DNA from: Sediminicola sp. YIK13
GTDB taxonomy: Bacteria > Bacteroidota > Bacteroidia > Flavobacteriales > Flavobacteriaceae
DNA: 64,000 nt
Reading direction: 5' to 3'
Assembly: GCF_001430825.1 (NCBI RefSeq)
Contig: NZ_CP010535.1
Location: forward strand, 2,646,501 to 2,710,500
The position numbers and the translations under genes were made by a program. This document shows positions 52,973 to 63,700 of the stretch, piece by piece. Position 1 is the first letter of the stretch. Each line of letters starts with the position of its first letter. The notes below the pieces were generated by a model. The model made no database searches. It worked only from the letters and a program-made list of their open reading frames with translations, and was not told the DNA's origin.

Positions 52973-53004
52973 AAAAACCGTCCTGTTGGGACGGTTTTTT
53001 TTTT
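52973..53004 (+). terminator. Terminator after the DoxX-like gene
   Basis: AACCGTCC (52976-52983), loop TGTTG, GGACGGTT (52989-52996), then a T-run reaching the 3' end of the minus-strand tRNA-Cys; the flanking A-run makes it usable in both directions. Confidence 0.85.
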
Positions 53005-53005
53005 G

Positions 53006-53076
53006 AGGCATCGAGCAGATTCGAACTGCTGTACAAGCTTTTGCAGAGCTCTGCCTAGCCACTCGGCCACGATGCC
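53006..53076 (-). tRNA. tRNA-Cys (GCA)
   Basis: 71 nt. Acceptor GGCATCG/CGATGCC, D arm GCC-GAGTGGCTA-GGC, anticodon arm GAGCT-CTGCAAA-AGCTT with U33 and anticodon GCA, T arm AGCAG-TTCGAAT-CTGCT, discriminator U (typical for tRNA-Cys). CCA is not encoded. Confidence 0.95.
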
Positions 53077-53218
53077 AATTTTGGATTGCAAATCTACAAA
53101 AATTAATTCTAAGAAAAATTAATTTTAGCGTAGTTTTATTTAAAACGAACCCCTGCCCTATTTGTTGTGGTTCTCGGTTCAATTAACGCATAGGAGTATT
53201 GGTCTGTGAGCCAATTGA

Positions 53219-53244
53219 AAACGGTCTTAAAAATTAAGACCGTT
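53219..53244 (-). terminator. Hairpin downstream of the tRNA-Cys-like gene
   Basis: AACGGTCTTAA and TTAAGACCGTT form a perfect 11-bp stem around a short A-rich loop, directly after the 3' end of the minus-strand tRNA-like gene, followed by TTTTC on that strand. Confidence 0.75.
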
Positions 53245-53252
53245 CTTGTTTG

Positions 53253-53324
53253 AGGCATCGAGTGGACTCGAACCACTATAAAGGTCCTTGCGGGACCCCG
53301 TCTCTCCATTTCGACCACAATGCC
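53253..53324 (-). tRNA. Second, unusual tRNA-Cys-like gene (GCA, C33)
   Basis: 72 nt. Acceptor GGCATTG/CGATGCC (one G-U), D arm GTC-GAAATGGAGA-GAC with A14, G18, G19, T arm AGTGG-TTCGAGT-CCACT, discriminator U as in tRNA-Cys. The anticodon arm is GGGTC-CCGCAAG-GACCT, anticodon GCA, but position 33 is C where U is nearly universal, and an alternative GGTCC/GGACC pairing would leave only a 5-nt loop. It shares the acceptor with the neighbour tRNA-Cys. It may be a functional minor tRNA, a non-translational tRNA, or a decaying copy. Confidence 0.65.
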
Positions 53325-53381
53325 AATTAGTCCTGTAAAAGTAATTTATTTTCTAGCTCAAAAAAACTGAACCTTCGTTTT

Positions 53382-53738
53382 TCAACGAGTTCTTTGCAAG
53401 TTTATCGATACCATTTCCACATCCCCACCTATTGGCGGATTAATTTTGGAAACAGAAATTTCCACCTCTTCTACCGTTGGCAGTTCTGAAAAAACGCGAT
53501 CTATAATCCGTTTTGCCACATGTTCCAATAACTTGGACCTTACCTTCATCTCCTCCTTTACAATGCGGTTGAGGTGCACATAATCTACGGTATCCACTAA
53601 ATTGTCTGATTGTGAAGCTTTGGTCAGATCGGTTTTCACTTCAAGATCCACTCGGTAATCGCTTCCTATGATTGCTTCTTCTTCGAGGCAGCCATGGTGT
53701 GCATAAGCTTTGATGTTACTTAATTTTACTTTCCCCAC
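53382..53738 (-). CDS. folB: Dihydroneopterin aldolase
   Basis: 118 residues, typical length. KLSNIKAYAHHGCLEEEAIIGSDY has the family H-G-x-x-x-x-E start, with VDTVDYVHLNRIV and LEHVAKRII later. It makes 6-hydroxymethyl-dihydropterin in the folate pathway. Its own -7 box (TAAATTTG on the minus strand) lies 19 bp upstream. Confidence 0.94.
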   Translation of the reverse strand: MGKVKLSNIKAYAHHGCLEEEAIIGSDYRVDLEVKTDLTKASQSDNLVDTVDYVHLNRIVKEEMKVRSKLLEHVAKRIIDRVFSELPTVEEVEISVSKINPPIGGDVEMVSINLQRTR

Positions 53739-53756
53739 AACGGTTTTAAATTTCTA

Positions 53757-53764
53757 CAAATTTA
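53757..53764 (-). promoter_or_regulatory. -7 box (TAAATTTG) for folB
   Basis: CAAATTTA on the plus strand, in the 45-bp gap between folB and the PorP/SprF gene. Confidence 0.45.
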
Positions 53765-53783
53765 ATCCAATTGGATGGAAATA

Positions 53784-54731
53784 TTAGTACATACACCTAC
53801 AATTACTAAGGCCTTGAAATAGATCTACCCCCAAGGTGACCACATGGGTACCTGAACTAAAGCCTATAATTTCATTAAGGATTACCTGATAGGAATATCC
53901 AAAATAGAAATTATTCTTTTTAAGCCCAAAAATAGGGGCAATGTAGAGCGGGTTTCCTATCTGATCGTTCAAGAATCGATAGTTTACTCCGGCATAATAG
54001 TAATCCTCAAAATCGTACCATCTGAATTTCACGTTCAAATCTGTTACGGAACGCCCATCACTTTCAAAGTATTGATAGAAAACAGAAGGTTCTATTTCCA
54101 TATCACTGTTCTTGCTCTTCTTATATCTGTAGCCTGTGTATATGTAATAATTCCTTAGCCTATTGGGTTCAAAAACAGGGTTGAACTTGGTTAAATCCTT
54201 ATCTAGCAGGTTAGAGGCATTTGCACTTAGGTAAAATTTATCTTTACGGTAAAGAAGACCTACATCGAAGTTATGATTCGTGGTTGACCTATCGTCGGTA
54301 ACAGATGCATCATTGTTGTCCCTAAAATTTTCAATATCTATTCGAAACTGATTGAAATTATAGGAAATACCGAAAGATAAAAACTCATCATCATAACGGT
54401 CCAAGGTCAAATGGTGTGCAAAAGAAAGTCTCGCTCCCCTTTGTTTGGTCTCCCCGTTGCTGTCATTGTACAAGAGCATTCCTATACCCGATTTTTCCCC
54501 TACCCTGGCATCCGCCGCCAAAGATTGGGTATCCGGGGCATCCTTGATACCTACCCATTGGGTAAGCCCATTGATCCTTATCTTGATATGATCCCCAATC
54601 CCTGAATAGGTAGGTGATATTACAAATGGGTTATCAGCCAAATATTGGGAAAGCTGGGGTAGGGTCAACTCCTGTCCTTTGGAGGTCAGTGCAACAAAAA
54701 GCAACACTAGGGTTAACACCGTATTTCGCAT
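53784..54731 (-). CDS. PorP/SprF family T9SS outer-membrane protein
   Basis: 315 residues from ATG 54731, which gives a signal peptide (MRNTVLTLVLLFVALTSKGQ); an upstream frame continuation is inside the giant adhesin gene. The mature start ELTLPQLSQYLADNPFVISPTYSG and the end GTHVVTLGVDLFQ are typical of PorP/SprF, 14-stranded beta-barrel proteins that hold type-B sorted T9SS cargo at the surface. It lies 22 bp downstream of the giant adhesin, the usual cargo/partner gene order of sprB-sprF. Confidence 0.95.
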   Translation of the reverse strand: MRNTVLTLVLLFVALTSKGQELTLPQLSQYLADNPFVISPTYSGIGDHIKIRINGLTQWVGIKDAPDTQSLAADARVGEKSGIGMLLYNDSNGETKQRGARLSFAHHLTLDRYDDEFLSFGISYNFNQFRIDIENFRDNNDASVTDDRSTTNHNFDVGLLYRKDKFYLSANASNLLDKDLTKFNPVFEPNRLRNYYIYTGYRYKKSKNSDMEIEPSVFYQYFESDGRSVTDLNVKFRWYDFEDYYYAGVNYRFLNDQIGNPLYIAPIFGLKKNNFYFGYSYQVILNEIIGFSSGTHVVTLGVDLFQGLSNCRCMY

Positions 54732-54753
54732 AATTCTATTTAGGTTAAGTCGG

Positions 54754-57700
54754 TTATCTATAAAGGGTAAAGTGACCAACAAATTCTCTGGCATCTTCTT
54801 CTCCCTGTAATTTGAGGATGTACCAATAATCTCCGGTTGGCAATTCGGCTTCTTTGTATAAACCATCCCATCCTTTATCATTTAGTCGCAATCTGGCCAC
54901 CTCTCTACCATAACGGTCAAATATGATGGTTAGTATGTTGGGCCATGATTCTTCATTCCTCGGCTTCCAGAAGTCGTTTTGTCCGTCCCCATCAGGCGTA
55001 AAGAAGTTAGGTATCTCAATATCTATAAATTCTATAAATATCTGTTGGGAAACCTCACAACCATTCTCATCCACAACGGTTACAGTATACGTATCGGTCC
55101 TATTGATAAAGAACGTCGTCTCATTTCCTCTGTCCCTATCCCCTAGGAAGAAGGTGTAATTTTGTCTACCTCCCGTGGCAACCGCGGTTATCTCATTAAT
55201 GTTGTTTTGTTCCAATACCAGCGTCAAAGGCTCATATTGTTCAATCTCAAAATCGATGGTTCTTATACAACCATTGGCGTGGGATACCGTTATATAATGT
55301 TGCCCTGGGGCTATATTTGTAAAGTTGGGATCCAAAACCATATCCGCTGGATCCGTAGAATCCAAAGCATATAATACATCATTTGAAACCGATGCGTCTT
55401 CCAAGGTAAGGATGATTGAGGCTTCTGGAACAGCTCCCGTACATTCATATACAGGTGTTATTTCAGCGTTTAGGTTAACGCCTTCCTCTATCTCAACAAT
55501 GATATTGGTCTCACATCCTTGACTATCCTTTACAAAAATTACATACGTTCCTGCGGCCAAATCGGTAAAGGATGTTTGTCCCTGTACAAAATCTGACGGA
55601 TTATTGGAGTTGAACGCAGTACTGTATGGTGCTGTTCCTCCTGTTATGTCTACAGTAATAGAACCATCTTCACTACCCGCACATATTTCCGATTGAACCA
55701 TGGTTGTGGTCACTTCAACAGGAAGTGGTGCCACAATCTCAAGATCGAATATGAATGGCAAACAACCATTGGAGTCTTGCGCAATAATAGTATACGTTCC
55801 AGGCAACAAATCTGTAAATACATTTTCGTCGCTGAACTGGTTCAGGTTAGGGGATATAGCATACTGATAGATACCAGTACCGCCTACCAAACCAACTTCT
55901 ATGCTACCAAAATCATCGGCACATAACGGGTTGTTTACAATTGGCGTATTGGCTATCAGCTCATTACCCTCGGTAATGACGACCTGTTCCCTGTCCATAC
56001 AGTCTTGGCTGTCCACTTGAATATAGTAGGTGCCTGCTGTTAAATTATTAAAGGTCGTACTTGTTTGAGGTCCTCTAAGAACAGTAATCTGATCCTGTGC
56101 CAATAGGGAATAGGAATATCCTCCAAGACCGCCAATGGCCTTCACTCTGATCAGTCCTGTAGCTTCCTCAAAACAACCTACATCAACCAAGGCATCAGCT
56201 ATAATTTGTAGTTCTGGAATGGCATCTACAGTAACAGTATTGGACACTGTTGATATACAACCGTTCGCATCCCTAATAAAATACTGGTATGGGCCTACCG
56301 CCACATTGGTCAGGTCAACTGTGCTTCCAACCATAGGAGTAAACACTCCAGAAACTGATGTGCTGTAGCTGTATGGGGCAGTACCTCCAGTAGCTGTTAG
56401 CCTAAGATCGGCACCAACAGTACAAGTATTCAATGCTGTTATGGCCAAAGAAGCCGTTACTTGCGACGGTTCGTCTATTAATACAGCCGGAGTTGTAAAA
56501 TCACAGTTCCAACTATCCGTTACAGTCACTGAATAATTTCCTGCTGGGAGATCGGTAAATATATTCGATGTCTGCGGCCCACTGACCAGCCCTTCGTCCA
56601 AATAGTTAAGGATGTAGTTATAGCTGGCAGTAGCATCCAAGGCGGGTCTTCCTCCACCTGTAACCGTAGCCGTTATTTGCCCTCCGAAATCGCCTTCGCA
56701 CAAGATTGTAGATGAAGCCACAGCTGTTGCGGTGATTTGGGTGGGTTGCACCAAGGTTTCTGTTGAGAAGACCTCACAACCATTTAAATCCCTAACATAT
56801 ACTTCATAGGTTCCTGCGGTTAGTCCACCAAAAACATTGTTTGTGGTAAAAGCTCCTACCGCTGGAGGTGTTCCTTGAGCAATGGCATAGGTATATGTGC
56901 CCCAACCTCCAAATGCATTGGCAGTTATCTGTCCTGGATCTGTACAACTTATCGCTATAGAGATGTCTGTATTTAATTGCAACGGACTGCTTGGTGATTT
57001 TATGGTGATGGTATTTGATAGATCATCACAGAAAGGTGTGCCTGTCGCAACAACATTCACATAAAAGTTTCCTGCGGGCAACCCATTAATACTGATTGGG
57101 TTCGTTGTTGTATTTGAAGCGACCACACCGGTAAACGCGGTGCCATCAGACCAAAATACCTGATAATTATAATTACCGTCGTAATTGTTGACCTGGAGGG
57201 ACATTGACCCATCGGTATCTCCAAAACAGGTTACCGAATTTATTGGAGATGCCACCACTTCAATAATATCGTAAGGCTCCACGGTATAAGGCGCTGTTGT
57301 AAAGTAACAACCCGTTACATTATCTGTTACCCTGAATACGTAGTCCCCTACACTCGTTAATGTAAAGTCTGCTGACTGATTTCCTGCTCCCGGAGTCACT
57401 GTGGCGGTTCCCATAGGTAAAAGATCAAAACTGAAATCCCCTGATCCTCCTGTTACCGATAGGCGCACTGTTTCATCATTACTACAAGTAATTGCTGTTA
57501 GCTCTGTGAAATTAACCGCTGTAATCTTTGGTAATGGATTTACAGTAAACAAGGTCGTATCGGTACATCCGTTGTCATCCATTACGGTAATCGTAATATC
57601 TTGTGACAACCCGGTGTCTGTAATAGTAAATATATTCGAAGAGCGGAAGTTACCGCCATTGATACTATACGTGTAAGGTGCCGTTCCATTTGCCCCAATG

Positions 57701-60700
57701 GCTGTAATAGTTGCCTGGGTCACTGAATTATTGGGGTTACAGGCAAATTCTGTATGGGTTGCGCTAACGGAAACAGGAGAAGGTTCTGTAATAGTTACGG
57801 TTTGAGTATCTACACAGTTTCTATCTGAAGTCACCGTAATATCATATGTTCCTGCAGCTAAGTCCGTAAACAAATTACCGGCTTGACTGGTAGAAGTTAT
57901 CCCATCAGAAATTGTAAAGGTATAAGGCTGGTTGTTATTGGATGCGTCCAAATTAACCAGTATGGAACCATCAGCTCCACCGTTACAGGAAACATCTTCC
58001 TTGGAAGTGGTGAACACAACTGGGGTTGGGGCTTCCAAAGTAACAGTTGCCGGTATACTACATCCCGTTGTGGTATCGTGCAATACCACAATATAGTCCC
58101 CAAAGGCCAGTCCCGTAAATAGGTTGGAAACCTGGTTGCCTGCAATGGTGTTCCCTATGCTGTCCTGCAGCTCATACTCATAATTACCGGTTCCACCCTG
58201 TGCGGTAACCGTAATCTCCCCATTGTCCACATCACACGACACTTGTGTCGTTACCGTTGGGGTTGCCCCCAATGCCGGATAAATAACCAAAGTATCCATA
58301 GCGGTACAACCATTGCCGTCACGAACGGTAATAGTATAGGTTCCCGGTGCGGAAACCGTGAAGGTACCACTACTCTGGAATCCTGAACCGATACTGTAAG
58401 ATAACGGACCTACCCCTGTAGAACCTGCTACTGTAAAGCTATATGAAGTCCCTGTAGAAGTACACTGGTCCGTCGCAAATGCAGGGGCCGTTACCGTAGG
58501 CAAGGGATCAACAGCAATTACCACATCTATCATAGTGGTACATCCCTGAGTATCCATTACCCAAACATCCCAATCCAAACTGGTAGCCGGATCTAAAGTA
58601 GCGGAAGCACTTGCGCCATAAAGGCCAGTAGGTGAGGTCGCATCTGGTACAAAGGCATAGGTATATCCTCCATTTCCTCCGCTGGCCCTTACACTCACTT
58701 GTGCCCCAACAGTACAGTTGGCGTTTATATTGCTTATCTCCAAGAGGCTTAGCGCTGCACTTGGCGATGTAATGGTTACCGTATTTGTGATATCATCACA
58801 GAATGGAGTGTTTAATGCCTCAACTCCGACGTAAAAATTACCTGCAGGCATATTTGCAATACTCAGGGTCCCCGGGGCAACCCCAGAACCACTGATGCCT
58901 GCAAGACTGCCATCACTATTGTAAACTACATAGTTGTAATTCCCCGTATAACCGGTCACACTGATCTCCATAGCACCATCGGTGTCACCAAAACAAGTTA
59001 CTGGTGCTGTTGGAGAGGCAACAACCTCTATAAGGTCATATGGAGCAATGGTATAAGGTGCTGTTGTAAAATAACATCCTGTTACATTATCGGTAACCCT
59101 AAAGGTATAATCTCCAACGGTGGTTAATGTAAAGTCAACAGTATTGAAACCTGATCCAGGAGCAATAGTGGCTGTACCCATTGGCAATAGGTCGAATGTG
59201 AAATCTCCCGAACCTCCGGTAACCGTCAAACGAACTACCTCATCATTGTCACATGTAATGGCCGCTTGCTGTGAAAAAGCCACATTGGTGATTACAGGTA
59301 ATGGATCTATCGTCTGGGACAATGGAGCAACAATGGAACACCCATTATTGTCCTTTACATCTACAGTAAATGTGCCTGCATTGGCAGTTATATAAGTGTA
59401 TTGATTCCTAGCTGGTCCAGTCCCTTCAAAATAAGCCCCACCATTGATACTGAAAAAGTAAGGTCCCGTTCCTGTAGTAGGATCGGCTGTAATATCAAAA
59501 GAAGCTGTTTGAGCCGTATTGTTGGCATCACAAGCAAAATCGATTACATTGCTTATAGAGGCCACCAACTGTTGTGGTTCTGTTATGGTCACCTGATCTG
59601 TAACAATACAGTTACGGTTAGAGGTAACAGTAATATCATATATTCCTGGATTCAATCCTGAGAAGAATCCGGTGCTTTGGGTAATTGCAGGATCTGTTCC
59701 ATTATCTATGGTAAATGTATAAGGTGGGTTGTCATTTACACCAGCACCAGGGTTCACTATTCTCACATTTATGGTTCCATCCGCTGCACCAAAACAACTA
59801 ATATCTGTTTTTTGGGTAGCCTGTAGGGTTACCGGTGTCGGCTCTTCCAAAGTAACTTGTATTTCCTTGGTACAATTGGCAGGATTTCCAAGGGTATTGT
59901 CCGTAACACGAACAATATAGGTTCCAAAAGCCACGCCTGTAAATTGGTTAGCTACCGGAGCAATTCCGGTTGGAGTAATACCATCCGCTTGGAAAAGTTC
60001 AACGGTGCTGCCACCTGAACCGCCTACTACGTTAAAATCTATTATTCCGTCATTGCTATTACAAGTAGGCTGGGTATTGACCATAGCGGTAAATTCCAAC
60101 TCAGGACTAATGGTAATGGATTCAATTTCCCCACAACCATTGGCATCCACCACTTCTATATCATATGATCCTGAAGATAGGTTACTAAAGGTATATGGGA
60201 ACGTTGTAATATTTTGGAATGAATTGCCAACTATTCTAATTCTATACGGGGCAACGCCTGTATTTACGGCATCTAAACTTACGTTTATTGAAAAGCTCCC
60301 GTCCTCCTCACACTCATCAACAATCGCTAATGTAATATCGGGTCTCGTGTCCTCGGTAATGGTAATATCCAAAACTTGGGAAATACAACCATTGGCATCT
60401 TGGGCATAGACATCCCAATTGGCCCCTAAAGCATAATCCAGATGTAAAGTTTCATTTTCCGGGAATGTTCCTGGCGTAGCTGCTCCGTCCAATACTACCG
60501 CATAGGTATATGGACCTGTTCCTCCACTTGCTTGTACCACCACAATGGCATCCTCATTACAGTTGTCAGGGGTATTGCTTACCTCAACAACAATAACTTC
60601 TTCTGGCGCATCTATGGTCACTGAATTGGAAACTTCCGAACAGAAAGGGTCCTGAGTCTCTGTAACCTCAACGGTATAGATCCCTGCAGGTAAGGTTTGT

Positions 60701-63700
60701 GGAATAACATAATTAAAAGGATCTGAAATAGCATCAGAACTTCCTGCTGCTCCTGCAACAGGATTACCAATATTGTCAAAAACTTGATAATCAAAAGTAC
60801 CTACATAGCCGGTAATATTAAGTTGCATCTGCCCATCACTGCTATCGCTACAAGTGGCATCTGAAACCAAAGAAGCGGTAACCATGATGAGGTCGTAAGG
60901 CGCCACATTATGCTCTACAATTACGGAACAATTGGTAGTCGTATCCAATACCTCGTACACATAGTTCCCAGGTGCTGTCAAAACAATATTTAATGGGTCT
61001 GCAACTACGTTCCCGCTTGGTAATTCTGTGTAGCTATAGTTACCAGAACCGTTAGCTGGAATTATTTCTATGATCTCTTGACCATTGCTACAATTTATTG
61101 CCTGTAATTGATTGATGTTAGCCGTTACCTTTTGTTCTGCCGGAATGACCACCGAAGCAGAAACCGTACAACCATTATCATCCTTGACAATAACAGTAAC
61201 ATCTGGGGAACCATAGGCAATCATATACGTATTATCTCCTTGGAACGAACTGCCATTAAAGCTATACAGATAAGGTCCTGTCCCCGAAGGATTCCCAGAA
61301 GTATCATCATCTATGGTAACCGTTACCGTGCTTGCATTATCATCACAAGTATAATCTGAGGCAAGGGCAGTGATAGCCAACTGTGATGGCTCATTAACTG
61401 TAATGGTCTCATCGTGTGTACATCCTTTACCAGAAATAACAGTTACTGTATATGTACCCTCTAAAAGTCCGACAAATACATTTGAATTTTGTGTTGTAGT
61501 ACCCCCATCCAAACTGTATAGGTAAGGGGTATCCAAGTTTCCTGCATCCAACGCAACTGTAATGGTACCATCGCCACCTCCAAAACAGCTCACGTCTGTA
61601 GCAGATAAGCTAAAAGTAGGGTTGATTGGCGCTTCAATGGTGACAGTAACGCTCCTGCTACATCCTGTTATATTATCTATAACATCAAAATCATAGGTGC
61701 CACTGGTCAATCCTGTAAACACTGGATCATTGACCTGTGTTGGTCCTGCAGGGCTTGTTTGTACATAATTGAAATCTCCTGAGCCTCCGCTAGTAGAAAT
61801 GGCAACCTCAGCATTATTGGAAGGGTTACAAAACTCTTCTTGGGTAATTGTTGCTTGGGCCATTAATGGAGGGTATATGGTAATGGATTCTGCCGCTTCA
61901 CCACAGCCACTGGAATCTACAACTTCTATAGTATGGGTTCCAGAAGAAAGAGACGATATGGTAACAGTTTCCCCCGGATTATTTAACGCCACTGGCTCAA
62001 ATACACCTCCGTCTACACTAATATAATGAGGACCTATCCCCGCGTTATTCATTGTTACAATAATTTGAAAAGTGCCATCTGGAGATACACAATTATCGGC
62101 TACATCTATAGAAATAGCAGACTCCGGGTCCTTTTCGAGAGTTACAGTAATTGGTGGAGCAACACAGCCATTTAGATCCTGAACATATATATCATAGTCA
62201 ACTGGATATGTGGCTGATATTATTTGAAAAGTACTAGAATTTGGAAAAGTCCCTGGAACAGGATCTCCTGTAGGCACATAGGCAAATGAGTATGAACCAG
62301 AACCACCTGTTGCTTTAACGGTAACAAATGAACCATCATTACAATTAGCATTGGACTTATTAACCAAACTTAACTGCACAGGAGTAGGTTCCAAAACTCT
62401 AAAACCATAGGTATTAGAACAAAACGGGCTTGTATCCTCCTCAAAATATAATACATAATCCCCAGGTGGTATATTGTTTACCATCACTAATGGGGTAGGT
62501 GTTGGACCTCCAGCTGCCTGTGTTACACTACCAGAATAAGCTGCCCCTAATGGAGAATTGGTAAGAGCGTTTAGTATATTGTAGTTGATTACTGTTACAC
62601 TAGGATCAAACCCTTCAATTTGAAATTCCAAGGACCCATTGGTTTCTCCAAAACAACTAACATTGGTTACACTTGGGGAAGCTACCACATCAATATTTGA
62701 AAGTGTTGGAATAGTTTCCTCTACATAACTAGAACAGCCAGTGGCATCATCAATAGCCTGAAAAACATAGGTTTGACCAGCATTTAAACCTGTAAAAGTT
62801 GCAATAACAGCAGTTCCTGATGTGCCAGTTGAATTAGGTCCAATTGCCGTACCATAAATAGAAAATGTATAACTTCCAGATCCACCATCCGCAGACAATT
62901 CAACTGTCCCGCCAGTAGCACAATCGGCAATTGCGGGTGCTGAATTTAATGACAGAAATGGACTAGCTAATACTCTTACAGGATCTTCATAATATTCACA
63001 TCCGTTTGCATTAATCACTCTAATATAATAATCCCCAAAAGCCAATCCATCAAAAGTTACAGATGTACTTGAGGTTGTTACTGGATTAGGTGTTGGCCCC
63101 AATACTGCCACAATATTATTGGATTGATCATATAGCGTATAGGTATAATCTGGAACTCCTCCACTTGTAATATCAATAGTAATACTTCCGGGCAAATCTC
63201 CAACACCTACACCACCACAAGAAACATCAGTTACAGAAACATTGGCATCAAAAACAGCGGGATCATTTAATGTAACGGTGTATGTTGTAAAACATCCTTT
63301 ACTGTCTCTAATGGTATATGTATAAGGTACCCCTGCCGATAGACCTGAATAGGTCCTTTGGGCAGAAAATGGACTTCCGTCGAAACTGTACTCATAAGGC
63401 AATAGGCCTGTCCCTGAAATCGGTATGATTTCAACAATACCATCTGAGCCACCATTACAACTAGGATCGATAGCAGTATGATTTGCCTCAGGATTAGTAG
63501 TTGCATTAACGTTTATTGGGTTGGACAAAGCGCTACAGCCATAATCATCAAATACCCTAAAAATATAGGTTCCCGAGACATTTGTATTAAAACTAAAGCT
63601 TGCTCCTGTCAGGGCAGCTCCAGGATTAAAGGTGGTACCTCCATCAGTACTAACTTCATAACGGTCATAGGGAGGGTAGCCTCCATCCACAGTAATATCA

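Noticed and set aside
53784-54881. Longer (365-residue) PorP/SprF frame
   Set aside because: The first 50 residues overlap the adhesin C-terminus and precede a good signal peptide at ATG 54731.
59120-60409. Several antisense frames of 80-134 codons within the adhesin gene
   Set aside because: They mirror the repeat structure of the adhesin (the same frame recurs at each repeat), as expected from codon bias on the other strand.
57259-60900. Repeats considered as a CRISPR array
   Set aside because: Repeat units are hundreds of bases long, coding and in frame; no short direct repeats with unique spacers exist anywhere in the window.
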